Origin: UMGS172 sp045649545
Lineage (GTDB): Bacteria; Bacillota; Clostridia; Oscillospirales; Acutalibacteraceae
DNA length: 64,000 bases
NCBI GenBank assembly: GCA_045649545.1
Contig: JAZRQE010000061.1
Coordinates: 1-64,000 of the forward strand
Reading direction: 5' to 3'
Shown here: piece after piece, positions 51,869-61,079 of the stretch
Layout: each line of letters starts with the position of its first letter
How positions within the stretch are numbered: the stretch's first letter is position 1
Made by a program: the position numbers and the translations under genes
Notes under the pieces: generated by a model
The model's input: the letters and a program-made list of their open reading frames with translations, nothing else
The model's database searches: none
What the model was told of the DNA's origin: nothing

Positions 51869-52430
51869 ACTTAAAAATGTCAGTTTCTCTTACGGCGAGC
51901 GTGAAATATTGCGGGACTTTAACTTAAAGGTTGAAAACGGAAAGTGCATTTGCTTAAAAGGACATTCGGGTTGCGGAAAAACAACTGTTTTAAGGTTGCT
52001 GTTAGGACTTGAAAGCCCAACGTCAGGTCAGATAGCAAAACCGCAAAATCCGGCGGTTGTTTTTCAGGAGGATAGGCTCATTTCCTCACTTTCCTTAAAG
52101 AAAAACATACTGTTACCGTTGCCGAAAGAAAAGTATGAGTTTGCTATGAAACTTATAAACGAGGCAGGGCTAGGTGATTCGTTAAACAAACGCGTTTCAG
52201 AATTAAGTGGCGGAATGAAACGCCGTGCCGCAATTGTAAGAGCAGTTGCTTTCGGTGGAGATGCACTTATATTAGACGAGCCGTTTAACGGTATCGACGC
52301 CGAAACCCGCGAAATTATGGCAAAAATGATAAAACGCGAGTTTTTAGAAAGGGATAAGCCGGTTTTGATGGTGTCGCATATTCCCGCTGATGCCGAAAGT
52401 TTAAACGCTGAAGTTTTCAATATGGATTAA
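51861..52430 (+). CDS. ABC importer ATP-binding protein (SsuB/TauB type)
   Basis: 189 residues, somewhat short for the family. Walker A 'GHSGCGKTT', Q-loop 'VVFQEDRLI', signature 'LSGGMKRRAAIVRA', Walker B 'ALILDEPFNGID' and switch His in 'LMVSHIP'. Overlaps the permease gene by 8 bp and ends at a strong terminator, closing the regulator-lipoprotein-permease-ATPase operon. Confidence 0.93.
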   Translation: MIELKNVSFSYGEREILRDFNLKVENGKCICLKGHSGCGKTTVLRLLLGLESPTSGQIAKPQNPAVVFQEDRLISSLSLKKNILLPLPKEKYEFAMKLINEAGLGDSLNKRVSELSGGMKRRAAIVRAVAFGGDALILDEPFNGIDAETREIMAKMIKREFLERDKPVLMVSHIPADAESLNAEVFNMD

Positions 52431-52471
52431 AAAAGAGTTCTGTACTTGAAATAAAGTACAGAACTCTTTTT
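52430..52471 (+). terminator. Intrinsic terminator of the ABC importer operon
   Basis: AAAAGAGTTCTGTACT / AGTACAGAACTCTTTT with loop TGAAATAA, then TTAG. Confidence 0.9.
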
Positions 52472-52508
52472 TAGTAGCAGAGACTCCCTTGCGAAAAAAG
52501 TGGATTTT

Positions 52509-52597
52509 AGTAGGGAATTACCGTCCTCGACTGTCCGTAAATTTAAAATCCTCCCGTCAGCCTACGGCTGCCACCCTCCTTTAGGCAAGGAGGGCTT
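52509..52597. repeat. Intergenic palindromic repeats
   Basis: A GTAGGG...CCGTCCTCGACTGTCCG unit (52510-52537) related to those at 25920 and 49120, then a CCTCCCGTCAG unit with hairpin GCC-TAC-GGC and CCCTCC-TTTAGGCAA-GGAGGG (52550-52597), the same design as at 25954-26002. No gene in this 138-bp gap. Confidence 0.7.
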
Positions 52598-52609
52598 TTG
52601 AATGATAAC

Positions 52610-53155
52610 CTAAATTTTGCCCTGACGGATAAGTTCGGCTAATTTTAACACTGCGGCTTGGGTTTTGGCATCCTTAATTTCGCCTGACATTATCATTTCG
52701 ATTACTCTTTCAAGCGGTACTTTTTCTGCCTCTAAAAATTCGTCTTCATCGGGGTCACATTCGCCTGCAGAAAGCCCAACCGCGGCATACATCCAAATAA
52801 TCTCACCGCAATAGCCGGGGGAGGGGTATAACTCACCTAACGGTATAAACTTTTCGGCAGTCATTCCGGTTTCCTCTTTAAGTTCACGGATGCCGCAGGC
52901 TAACGGCTCTTCGTTGCCGTCACGCTTGCCGGCAGGAATTTCGTAGATTATCTCGCCGTAAGGGTAGCGGAACTGCTTTACCAAAAAAATCTCGTTATTT
53001 TCGGTCAATGCCACAACACAAACACCGCCGTTATGTTCAACAACCTCACGGCCCGCGGTCTTACCGTTGGGCAATAGTGCCTCGTCAACACGCATATTAA
53101 TTACTTTTCCGCGAAAAACGTAGGATTGGCTTATGGTTTTTTCCTCTAAATTCAT
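52610..53155 (-). CDS. NUDIX hydrolase, ADP-ribose pyrophosphatase-like
   Basis: 181 residues. Complete Nudix box 'GKRDGNEEPLACGIRELKEE' continuing TGM, with the RELKEETG core that binds Mg2+. 'FLVKQFRYPYGEIIYEIPAG' and 'LGELYPSPGYCGEIIWMYAA' match the ADP-ribose pyrophosphatase (NudF/YqkG) group. It clears ADP-ribose or related nucleotide sugars. AAGAGGT precedes ATG 53155. Confidence 0.93.
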   Translation of the reverse strand: MNLEEKTISQSYVFRGKVINMRVDEALLPNGKTAGREVVEHNGGVCVVALTENNEIFLVKQFRYPYGEIIYEIPAGKRDGNEEPLACGIRELKEETGMTAEKFIPLGELYPSPGYCGEIIWMYAAVGLSAGECDPDEDEFLEAEKVPLERVIEMIMSGEIKDAKTQAAVLKLAELIRQGKI

Positions 53156-53209
53156 ACTGATTACCTCTTTTTCATAATATTAATAAAACACAGTTTGAGG
53201 TTTTGACTT

Positions 53210-54112
53210 ATGAAAACAATTATAAAACATATTGAGTATGATTGCAACGGTTTTGAGGCGGTTTTTAGGCAATTAACTGATGAATATTCTTTCTTAAAAA
53301 TGACTTCAATCGGTAAAACGGTTATGGGTCGGGACATAAAGGCGTTAAGAATAGGGGACAGTGAAGAATGTATATTATACACCGCCGCAATTCACGGTAG
53401 CGAGCGTATAACTGCCACTGTTTTGTTGCGGTTTATAGCTGATTTGTGTGAGGCTTTGAAATTAGGCGGTAAATTTTCAGATGTCGATGCCCGCCGTACG
53501 TTAAACGGTAAAAGTGTGATTTTTGTGCCATTGTGTAATCCTGACGGGTGCGAAATCTCATTAAAAGGTGCTGTCGGGTGCGGAATACAAGCAGGTTATT
53601 TTAGCCGACTGTGTAACGGAAATTTTACAAATTGGAACGCCAACGCTCGCGGTGTTGACCTTAACCACAATTTCGATGCAGGGTGGGTAAAACTTCACGA
53701 ATTAGAGCGAAAAGAGGGTTATTTTGGCCCTGGACCGACCCGATTTGGCGGCACACGCCCCGAAAGCGAGCCTGAAACAGTAGCATTAACAGAGCTTTGT
53801 CGAAAATTGACAATAAGGTATGTAATGTGCTTTCACAGTCAGGGCGAGGTGATTTATTGGGATTATAACGGCATTGATACCTGCCGTGGACGGAAAATGG
53901 CTGAAATTTTTGCGGCGTCAAGCGGTTATGCACTTGATGTGCCGTGCGGATTAGCCATAGGCGGTGGGTTTAAGGATTGGTTTATTGAGGAATTCCACCG
54001 TCCGGGGTTTACTATTGAATTGGGAAAAGGAAAAAATCCCCTCCCACCTGAAATGGGAGAGGAAATTTATGAAAGAATAAAGGAAATGATGATGTTAGGA
54101 CTTTTGATGTGA
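53210..54112 (+). CDS. M14 family zinc carboxypeptidase-like protein
   Basis: 300 residues. Zinc ligands His and Glu in 'AAIHGSERITA' near residue 68 and His in 'VMCFHSQGE' near 205. 'ARGVDLNHNF' binds the substrate carboxylate and the catalytic Glu lies in 'PGFTIELGKG'. There is no signal peptide, so it acts in the cytoplasm, like gamma-D-glutamyl-diamino-acid peptidases that recycle wall peptides. It overlaps the convergent GH13 gene by 18 bp. Confidence 0.9.
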   Translation: MKTIIKHIEYDCNGFEAVFRQLTDEYSFLKMTSIGKTVMGRDIKALRIGDSEECILYTAAIHGSERITATVLLRFIADLCEALKLGGKFSDVDARRTLNGKSVIFVPLCNPDGCEISLKGAVGCGIQAGYFSRLCNGNFTNWNANARGVDLNHNFDAGWVKLHELERKEGYFGPGPTRFGGTRPESEPETVALTELCRKLTIRYVMCFHSQGEVIYWDYNGIDTCRGRKMAEIFAASSGYALDVPCGLAIGGGFKDWFIEEFHRPGFTIELGKGKNPLPPEMGEEIYERIKEMMMLGLLM

Positions 54113-55987
54113 TTTTTTGCGATTTTGTTTTGTACTTAATTTAAGTACGGTGAAACCAAGACCGTCAACCTTTACGTGACCGTTCTCGGGTAAAAAGCCA
54201 AATATGATTTCGGCGTTCTCGAAACCGTCGGGAACAGGAACTGTGATTTGTTCATACCAACGGTTAACAGCCACAAAGACATGCTCATCTTCACATTTTC
54301 TGATAAATGCAAAATGACCGGGACCGGCTGATACCGGGCAAAAGTCACCGTCTTCAAAAGCCTTCGTTTTACGACGGAATTGCCCTAATTTTTTGTAAAA
54401 CTCGACCAAATAAAAGTCCTCTTTGCCCCACGGGTAGAAACCGCGGCAGAACGGGTCGCCGTAGCCCTCCATTCCGGCTTCGTCGCCGTAATAAAGTGAC
54501 GGAATACCGGGCAGGGTATATTGCAAAAGGGCAGTGATATACAAAAGTTTTTTTGCGTTCCACATCTGCTCGCCGGTCATTCTCTTATCACTTTGCCAAG
54601 CACGACCTCGACCGGAAACGGGCTCGCCGCCTAAAGAGGTCAAAATACGCTCGGTATCGTGCGTGCCGACGTGGTTCATCAATAACCGCAACGCTTGACG
54701 CGGATAGTTTTCGCAGATGCTCATTACGGTGTCCAGAAGGTCTTCACCGCTGCCGCCGGTCATAAATTTTATCAAAGCAGAAGCAAACGGGTAATTCATA
54801 ACCGAGTCAAGCTGTTTGCCTCTTAAATAACGTCTGCGGTGGCCGTAGCTGATTTTGTTGGTTGCGTCTTCCCAAACTTCACCGATAATGATGGCGTTTT
54901 TATCTTCCTGCTTTACAGCTGCGCGGATTTTATCTAAAAAACTATCGGGTAATTCGTCGGCAACAACAAGCCTCCAACCCTTAACTCCGCAACGCAACCA
55001 ATAACGTAATACGCCGTTTTCACCGGTAATAAACTCGACAAAGTCGGGGTTTTCCTCGTTGGTTTCGGGCAAACTCGGCACACCCCACCATGCACTGTAG
55101 CGGTTGGGCCACTGTTGGAAGTTGTACCAATTAAAATAGGGTGACTCGGTTGACTGATAAGCACCTACCGAGTTGTATCGGTTGTATTTGTTGAAGTAAA
55201 TACTGTCGTCACCGGTGTGGGAAAATACACCGTCAAGCACTATTGAAATTCCTAATTTTTCGGCGTCACAGCAAAGTTTTTTGAGGTCTTTTTCATCGCC
55301 TAACATCGGGTCGATTTTCATGTAGTCGGCAGTGTTGTAGCGGTGGTTGTTGTGAGCCTCAAAAATTGGGTTGAGGTAAATAATGCTGACGCCAAGTTCC
55401 TTTAAATAGGGTAGTTTTTGGCGTATACCCTCTAAATCTCCACCGAAATAGTCATTGTTTAAGGAACGGATACCGTTGTTTTGGCGGTATTCGGGTGCTT
55501 CTTCAAAAGATGAATGAATGTATCGGTCGGACGGCACGTTTTCTTTCGTGTTTCCGGAATTATAAAAACGGTCGGGGAAAATCTGATAAATTATTCCGCC
55601 TTTAAAGGCAATGGGGGTTTCAAAATCTTTATCGTAGACGGTTAACTGCCATTCTTGACCCTCGTTTGAAATTAAGCCTTCCGAAAATTTGAATTTTGTA
55701 ATAAACTGTCTGCCCCAAGGAGAGTCAAAACAGAATTTATACCAATAAAGACCTTCGGGTAAGGTCAGTTTCACCTCGTACCAGCGGTATGACTCATCAT
55801 AGCGGTCGGCAGGCAAAAGTTCAATGTACTCCTCGTGGCTTTGGTCTTCTCGTAATATCAAATAAACCTTTAGGGGTAAAGCGTTGTCGTGCAAAAGAAC
55901 ACGCAAAGTAACCGTTTCAGAGTTTGACACGGCACCGAAAGGCGATTTATATAAAATATCTCGTGAATCGTAAGGGATGAATTTCAT
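54095..55987 (-). CDS. GH13 neopullulanase/alpha-amylase-like protein lacking the catalytic nucleophile
   Basis: 630 residues from ATG 55987 with GGAG just upstream. An N-terminal starch-binding-like domain precedes the barrel. GH13 region I is 'LDGVFSHTG', region III 'IIIGEVWED' (acid/base Glu present) and region IV 'LMNHVGTHDTERIL' (Asp present). Region II reads 'GWRLVVADELP', where the family has GWRLDVADE: the nucleophile Asp is Val341, codon GTT at 54967-54965. A single base change (GAT to GTT) explains it. Unless this is a sequencing error, hydrolysis should be lost. No signal peptide, so cytoplasmic. Confidence 0.9.
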   Translation of the reverse strand: MKFIPYDSRDILYKSPFGAVSNSETVTLRVLLHDNALPLKVYLILREDQSHEEYIELLPADRYDESYRWYEVKLTLPEGLYWYKFCFDSPWGRQFITKFKFSEGLISNEGQEWQLTVYDKDFETPIAFKGGIIYQIFPDRFYNSGNTKENVPSDRYIHSSFEEAPEYRQNNGIRSLNNDYFGGDLEGIRQKLPYLKELGVSIIYLNPIFEAHNNHRYNTADYMKIDPMLGDEKDLKKLCCDAEKLGISIVLDGVFSHTGDDSIYFNKYNRYNSVGAYQSTESPYFNWYNFQQWPNRYSAWWGVPSLPETNEENPDFVEFITGENGVLRYWLRCGVKGWRLVVADELPDSFLDKIRAAVKQEDKNAIIIGEVWEDATNKISYGHRRRYLRGKQLDSVMNYPFASALIKFMTGGSGEDLLDTVMSICENYPRQALRLLMNHVGTHDTERILTSLGGEPVSGRGRAWQSDKRMTGEQMWNAKKLLYITALLQYTLPGIPSLYYGDEAGMEGYGDPFCRGFYPWGKEDFYLVEFYKKLGQFRRKTKAFEDGDFCPVSAGPGHFAFIRKCEDEHVFVAVNRWYEQITVPVPDGFENAEIIFGFLPENGHVKVDGLGFTVLKLSTKQNRKKSHQKS

Positions 55988-56078
55988 AACATTCTCCATA
56001 GTTAATTTATGTAATATTAATATACACTAATTTTATAAATTTTTCAAGTATCAGTGAGGTGGTAATATAGGTGATATT

Positions 56079-57068
56079 TTGCTTGTCTTTGTGCCCACCT
56101 GCCTTTTAATGCTTGTAAACGGCTGGACTGATGCACCCGTAACGGTGGCAACGGCGGTGAGTTCAGGTGCGGTGAAATTTAGGCTTGCGGTTTTTCTGTC
56201 GGCGGTTTGCAATTTTTTAGGTGGCGTTGCAATGTGTTTTTGGGGAAACTCGGTAGCGGTAAGTATTTATGAAATAGCAAATGTAAACGGTGAAACCGAT
56301 AATTTTTTGCCTGCCTTAATAGCGGCAATTGTTACAGTTGTTTTGTGGTCGCTGATTGCTTTAAAATTAGGTCTCCCAACAAGTGAAAGTCACGCGTTGC
56401 TTGCGGCACTGTCGGCTTCAGGTGTTGCGGTGGCGGGGTTTTCGACAGTAAACCTTTACGAATGGCTTAAGGTTGCCGTCGGTCTTATATTAACTACATA
56501 TCCGCTATGTGTCTTATCGTATTTTGTCACAAAATGGGTTGATAGGTTTTTGGAATTAGGGGATAGCACCTTTAAAAAACTTCAGGTTTTGGGAGCAATG
56601 ATGTCGTCATTCGCCCACGGTGCTCAGGATGGGCAAAAATTTGCAGGCGTATTGGCGGTGGCTTTGAGCTTAAACCGACACATTGCTCACGCAACAGATT
56701 CTGTTTCAGTACCGTTGTGGGCGGTGGTTTTAAGTGCGGGAATGATAACTTTAGGCACTTTTTTAGGCGGACGGAAAATTATAGATTCAATTGATACCTT
56801 TGCACCCAAAAATCCTAGTCAAGGTTTCAGTGCAGATTTAACGTCAGCAGTGACACTGTCGGTTTTGTCGATTTTGGGCATCCCTGCTGCTACAACCGTG
56901 GCTAAAACAATGGCAATCGTGGGTGCAGGTAGTGTAAATAGCAAACACGATAAGGGGAATCGCACCCAAAAATCAATGTATTTTGCTTGGGGTTTGACCT
57001 TTCCAATTTGTGCTGTTTTGAGTTATTTTTTATCGCAGGTTAATATGTTTATTTTTGCTATCGCTTGA
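56079..57068 (+). CDS. pit: Inorganic phosphate transporter, Pit family
   Basis: 329 residues, about ten membrane helices, starting at TTG 56079 (start uncertain; AGGTGGTAA lies about 20 bases upstream). The two inverted family motifs are present in modified form: 'NGWTDAPVTVATAVSSGA' and 'SSFAHGAQDGQK', with 'LPTSESHALLAALSASGVA'. Pit carriers import metal-phosphate with H+ or Na+. The usual NDA in the first motif is TDA and the second ND is QD, so affinity or ion use could differ. No phoU-like partner gene adjoins it. Confidence 0.88.
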   Translation: MLVFVPTCLLMLVNGWTDAPVTVATAVSSGAVKFRLAVFLSAVCNFLGGVAMCFWGNSVAVSIYEIANVNGETDNFLPALIAAIVTVVLWSLIALKLGLPTSESHALLAALSASGVAVAGFSTVNLYEWLKVAVGLILTTYPLCVLSYFVTKWVDRFLELGDSTFKKLQVLGAMMSSFAHGAQDGQKFAGVLAVALSLNRHIAHATDSVSVPLWAVVLSAGMITLGTFLGGRKIIDSIDTFAPKNPSQGFSADLTSAVTLSVLSILGIPAATTVAKTMAIVGAGSVNSKHDKGNRTQKSMYFAWGLTFPICAVLSYFLSQVNMFIFAIA

Positions 57069-57131
57069 CTATATCTTTTAAAAATGTTATCATTTTTAAA
57101 GTGACAAAGTGGTCAAAGCGAGGCGAGAGAA

Positions 57132-58016
57132 GTGAATTATGACAAATGGCTAAAACTGAATACCGAAGATTTAAAAGGTAAAACGGTTGCCGTTACGGGT
57201 ACAACCGGAGGTTTAGGTCGCGAATTGGTGCGGTTTTTGTGTGAATTGCACGCCAATATAATTCTACTTGACCGCAACGCCGAGCGTTCAAGTTCTTTTG
57301 AAAAACAACTTATCGTTGACTATCCCAATGTAAATGTTAACCGAATTACAGTTGATTTAGAAGATTTTGATTCGGTAAAATCGGCACTCGAGACACTAAA
57401 ACAACTGCCGATAGATGTTTTTATTCATAATGCCGGTGCGTACAGTATACCACGTCATAAGTGTTCGACAGGTTTCGACAATGTTTTTCAAATCAATTTC
57501 GTTTCACCGTTGTATATAATTCGTGAACTATTGCCCAATTTACGTGAACGCAAGGCAAAAGTCGTTGCGGTCGGCAGTATTGCACATAATTATTCTAAAA
57601 CCGACCCCAATGACATAGATTTTACCACCCGAACTGCATCATCAAAGGTTTACGGCAACGCCAAGCGGTATCTGATGTTTTCACTTTATGAACTTTTTAA
57701 GGCCGAAACCGACGTGACGCTGTCCATAGTTCATCCGGGTATTACATTTACTAATATTACCGCCCATTATCCGAAGTTGATTTTTGCCGTTATTAAAAAT
57801 CCCATGAAAATCATTTTTATGAAACCGAAAAAAGCGGCATTGAGTATTTTGAAAGGTGTTTTTCAGCCAACCGCTTATCATACTTGGCTCGGTCCTAAAA
57901 TTTTCAATGTTTGGGGGTTACCCAAACTGCAAAAACTTCGCACAGTGTCGGCTGAGGAAAGCCAATATATTGGCAAAACTGCCGAAGAGATTTATGAAAA
58001 GTTAAAATCAAAGTAA
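57132..58016 (+). CDS. Short-chain dehydrogenase/reductase
   Basis: 294 residues from GTG 57132. Rossmann NAD(P) motif 'VTGTTGGLGREL' near residue 22, 'HNAGAYS' near 100, catalytic Ser in 'VAVGSIAHN', and catalytic Tyr-x3-Lys in 'VYGNAKRYL'. The C-terminal extension with hydrophobic stretches ('KLIFAVIKNPMKIIFM') resembles retinol-dehydrogenase-like SDRs. Substrate unknown. Confidence 0.88.
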   Translation: MNYDKWLKLNTEDLKGKTVAVTGTTGGLGRELVRFLCELHANIILLDRNAERSSSFEKQLIVDYPNVNVNRITVDLEDFDSVKSALETLKQLPIDVFIHNAGAYSIPRHKCSTGFDNVFQINFVSPLYIIRELLPNLRERKAKVVAVGSIAHNYSKTDPNDIDFTTRTASSKVYGNAKRYLMFSLYELFKAETDVTLSIVHPGITFTNITAHYPKLIFAVIKNPMKIIFMKPKKAALSILKGVFQPTAYHTWLGPKIFNVWGLPKLQKLRTVSAEESQYIGKTAEEIYEKLKSK

Positions 58017-58017
58017 A

Positions 58018-58056
58018 AAAACACCGCCGTCTTGCAAATGCAAAACGGCGGTGTTG
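58018..58056. terminator. Bidirectional intrinsic terminator
   Basis: ACACCGCCGT ... ACGGCGGTGT with TTGCAAATGCAA inside and A/T runs on the flanks. Shared by the convergent SDR and metallopeptidase genes. Confidence 0.85.
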
Positions 58057-58569
58057 CTACATTTTAAGTAAATCACGCTTAGATTTAAAGTCGGGCATAT
58101 ATTTTTCAATCAAATTCCAAAATTGCTTGCCGTGATTATGGTGTTTGGTGTGTGCTAATTCGTGCAAAACAACGTAATCTATAATTTCCATTGAATGACG
58201 CATCAAAAGATATGAAAAACTGATGGAATTCTTGCCGCTACAACTGCCATATCGCGTTTTTGCTGAGGTTATGGTGATTTTGGTGCATTTTAAACCGGTT
58301 TTTTCACTCCAAAAGTTAACCCTTTGGGGCAAAATTTCTTTGGCTTGAGCCTTTAACATTTTTATTTCTTCCAAAGTCGGCTCGGGGTTTCGCTCGCGGC
58401 GTTTTTCCTGCTTTTTTAGGGTTTTCAGTATCCAATTTTCGTGCGAACTGACAAACTCGGCAATTGCTTTATCGGTAACAAGATACGGTGCTCGAACTAA
58501 AATTTCACCCTTTAATGTCACCTCTAACGCTAAAGTTTTACGGTTGGAACGAATGATTTTATATTCCAT
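58057..58569 (-). CDS. YgjP-like M48-type metallopeptidase (DUF45)
   Basis: 170 residues. Zinc signature 'VVLHELAHTKHHNHGKQFW', giving HELxH and the third His, as in the DUF45/WLM family. An upstream 'RYGSCSGKNSISFSYLLMR' is also typical. Proteins of this family are cytoplasmic; they often accompany type I restriction systems, but none is present here. It lies 3 bp after the EamA gene. Confidence 0.9.
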   Translation of the reverse strand: MEYKIIRSNRKTLALEVTLKGEILVRAPYLVTDKAIAEFVSSHENWILKTLKKQEKRRERNPEPTLEEIKMLKAQAKEILPQRVNFWSEKTGLKCTKITITSAKTRYGSCSGKNSISFSYLLMRHSMEIIDYVVLHELAHTKHHNHGKQFWNLIEKYMPDFKSKRDLLKM

Positions 58570-58572
58570 ACG

Positions 58573-59526
58573 TTATACATTAACGGTTGTTTTCTTTTTG
58601 AAAACTTTAGAAAAAAGTCGGTCAGCAAACGGAGTTTCGACAATGAAAATTGCAATCATCATTAAAATGCAACCGATAGCCTCGCGAGGTGTGGGTAGCA
58701 TGGTGTAAAAAATGCAGGAGGTTACCATTGCAAAAAGCGATTCCAAACTCATAACAATGCTTGCAACGGTGGCTTCGCAATACTTTTGACCTAAAAGTTG
58801 GAACGTATAAGCAACGCCCGATGACATCACACCGCAGTAAAGTATAGGCACAGCGGCGTGGATAATGTTGTTTATATTTAATGTATCCCGCTCGAAAATT
58901 AGCATCAAAATACCGGACACAACACCTACGGTGAAAAACTGAATTGCCGAAAGTGCAATGGCATCAACTTTTGAAACAAAGTAGTCGGCAATGGTAATAT
59001 GCACCGCGAAAGCAACGGCACAAAGTAAAAGCACGATGTCACCGACGGAAACCGTAAATCCCGATTTCACGCTGATGAAGTATAGACCAAAAACGCTTAT
59101 CAGTACTGAGAGTATCATTGAAAAACGCAGTTTTTGTCCTAATATCACCAAAAACAAAGGAACAAAAATTATGTACATAGCCGTAATAAAGCCGGCTTTA
59201 CCTGAGCCGCCTGCGGTGAGTTCGGCGTTGAAAATAATGCCAAACTGCTGTAAATTGGCGGCGAGGGATAGAGCAATACCGCAAAGCACACCGCCCAAAA
59301 TAAGTCTTTTGGACAGTGTTTTTTCTTTTTGTCCCGTTCTTTTCTCGCGGGTCGATTTCATAATGAGGCTAAACGGCACAAGTATAACAACTGCAACAAA
59401 CGAGCGTAGACAGTTCAATGTGAACGAGCCGACAAACGGTGCGGCTTCTTCTTGTGCTACGAATGCACTGCCCCAGATTGCGGCGGCAATAAGCAGAATA
59501 ATGCCGCCTTTTAAATTATTTTTCAT
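58573..59526 (-). CDS. EamA/DMT family transporter
   Basis: 317 residues, ten membrane helices in two EamA repeats. 'GGIILLIAAAIWGSAFVAQE' starts the first repeat and 'YCGVMSSGVAYTFQLLGQKY' the second, followed by 'ATVASIVMSLESLFA'. Exporter or permease of small metabolites; substrate not predictable. Weak ribosome-binding site before ATG 59526. Confidence 0.92.
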   Translation of the reverse strand: MKNNLKGGIILLIAAAIWGSAFVAQEEAAPFVGSFTLNCLRSFVAVVILVPFSLIMKSTREKRTGQKEKTLSKRLILGGVLCGIALSLAANLQQFGIIFNAELTAGGSGKAGFITAMYIIFVPLFLVILGQKLRFSMILSVLISVFGLYFISVKSGFTVSVGDIVLLLCAVAFAVHITIADYFVSKVDAIALSAIQFFTVGVVSGILMLIFERDTLNINNIIHAAVPILYCGVMSSGVAYTFQLLGQKYCEATVASIVMSLESLFAMVTSCIFYTMLPTPREAIGCILMMIAIFIVETPFADRLFSKVFKKKTTVNV

Positions 59527-59550
59527 AGTATGTAACTTTCTATGTTTGTT

Positions 59551-61053
59551 TTATTTCAAAAAGTTTTTCAGTGAGGATGTATCAAGCGAAGTTTGAGCGT
59601 AGAAAAATTCGGAAATTTCCTCTAAAATTTTACGTACGCCGCCTTTTGAATCGCTTTCAATATTCATAGGCATAACAGGGTCATGCACTGAAAGTCTTAA
59701 CAAGAACCAACCGTCATTAACGCTGACACGTAATCCCTCGCGGTTGTCGTCGGCAATTATAAATCCTGACTTTTCTTTACACCAATTTTCTAAATCGGCA
59801 ATAACTTTTTCGCCGTATGCACGGAAATCCTCAGTTTCAATATTAAAACGCAACTCTTCGGCTTCTTCGGGTACTTTAAGGTCGGCAGTCAAATCCGAAA
59901 TGCTTTTGCCAATCATACCCAACTTTGCCATTTTAATAATAATTTTGGTAACAAGAAAAGCTCCGTCGTCAAGGAAATAGTTTTCCTTTAATGCGGCGTG
60001 ACCTGAGGTTTCAATAGCAAGTGGAGCGTTGATACCCTCTTCACATAAACGGATAGCCTCGTTGATAACATTTTTGTAGCCACGCTTAAAGCGGTGATGC
60101 TTACCGCCAAGATTTTCCTCGATAAAGGTTTTAAGTCCGGATGAGGTTACACTGTCGGTAACAATGGTCGAGCCGGGCTCTTTTTCCAAGGCAATAGCAG
60201 CAGAAAGAGCAATCAGACGGTTGCGGTTTATTTCAACACCTGTCGAATCAACACAGCCGGCACGGTCAACGTCGGTATCAAAGATAACGCCCAAATCGGC
60301 TTTAGAAGAAAGGACTGCATTGCAAATGCTTTCCATAGCCTTAGAGTTTTCGGGGTTGGGAATATGGTTGGGGAACATACCGTCTGGGTCTAAATAAACA
60401 CTGCCCGAAGTGTCGGCTCCCAATTTTTCGAGAACATTATCGGCATAAAATCCGCCGGCACCGTTGCCTGCGTCAACAACAATGTGGTAATTCTTAAGCG
60501 GCATGTCTTCTTCCGTAACGCCCAATTCGTCACAGATAATATTACGCAAAATTGCAGAGTATTCGGTCATAAAATCGACCTTTTCAACACGTCCGTTGGA
60601 CTGAGGGGCGGTTTTGCCGTTGTTTGCATCTTCGATAATTTCGGCAATGTCACTCGAGTCCAATCCGCCTGATGGCAAAAAGAACTTTAATCCGTTACGG
60701 TCGGCAGGGTGGTGGCTTGCGGTAATCTGCACTGCACCGTCACAATTTCTTTTAACGGTGGTCATAAACATACTGGGGGTCGAGGAAAGACCGCAATCCA
60801 AAACCGAAACACCTGCCGAAACCAATGCCTCAATAACTTTAGCCTTGATTTTTTCAGCAGTAATACGTGAATCGTGACCAACCGATACTGTTAAACTGTC
60901 GGCACTTTTACCGCTTTTTTTGGATAAAAACAGCACAAACGCTGCGGTGATGTCAAACACCGCCTCGTCGGTCAAGTTTACTGTGTTACCGAAAATATCC
61001 GAAGCAAATCCTCGAACGTCCGAGCCGGATTTAAGTTCTTTGTAGTTTCCCAT
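59551..61053 (-). CDS. Phosphomannomutase/phosphoglucomutase
   Basis: 500 residues, four-domain alpha-D-phosphohexomutase. Phosphoserine loop 'ITASHHPADRNGLKFF' (His where most have Asn after the SH pair), metal loop 'DTDVDRAG', sugar loop 'ETSGHAALKENYFLDDG'. It interconverts hexose 1- and 6-phosphates for glycogen and wall sugars. AAGGAG precedes ATG 61053. A 46-codon membrane-protein gene lies 26 bp upstream on the same strand. Confidence 0.94.
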   Translation of the reverse strand: MGNYKELKSGSDVRGFASDIFGNTVNLTDEAVFDITAAFVLFLSKKSGKSADSLTVSVGHDSRITAEKIKAKVIEALVSAGVSVLDCGLSSTPSMFMTTVKRNCDGAVQITASHHPADRNGLKFFLPSGGLDSSDIAEIIEDANNGKTAPQSNGRVEKVDFMTEYSAILRNIICDELGVTEEDMPLKNYHIVVDAGNGAGGFYADNVLEKLGADTSGSVYLDPDGMFPNHIPNPENSKAMESICNAVLSSKADLGVIFDTDVDRAGCVDSTGVEINRNRLIALSAAIALEKEPGSTIVTDSVTSSGLKTFIEENLGGKHHRFKRGYKNVINEAIRLCEEGINAPLAIETSGHAALKENYFLDDGAFLVTKIIIKMAKLGMIGKSISDLTADLKVPEEAEELRFNIETEDFRAYGEKVIADLENWCKEKSGFIIADDNREGLRVSVNDGWFLLRLSVHDPVMPMNIESDSKGGVRKILEEISEFFYAQTSLDTSSLKNFLK

Positions 61054-61079
61054 TTTTAATTTCTCCTTTTAAGGGGTAT

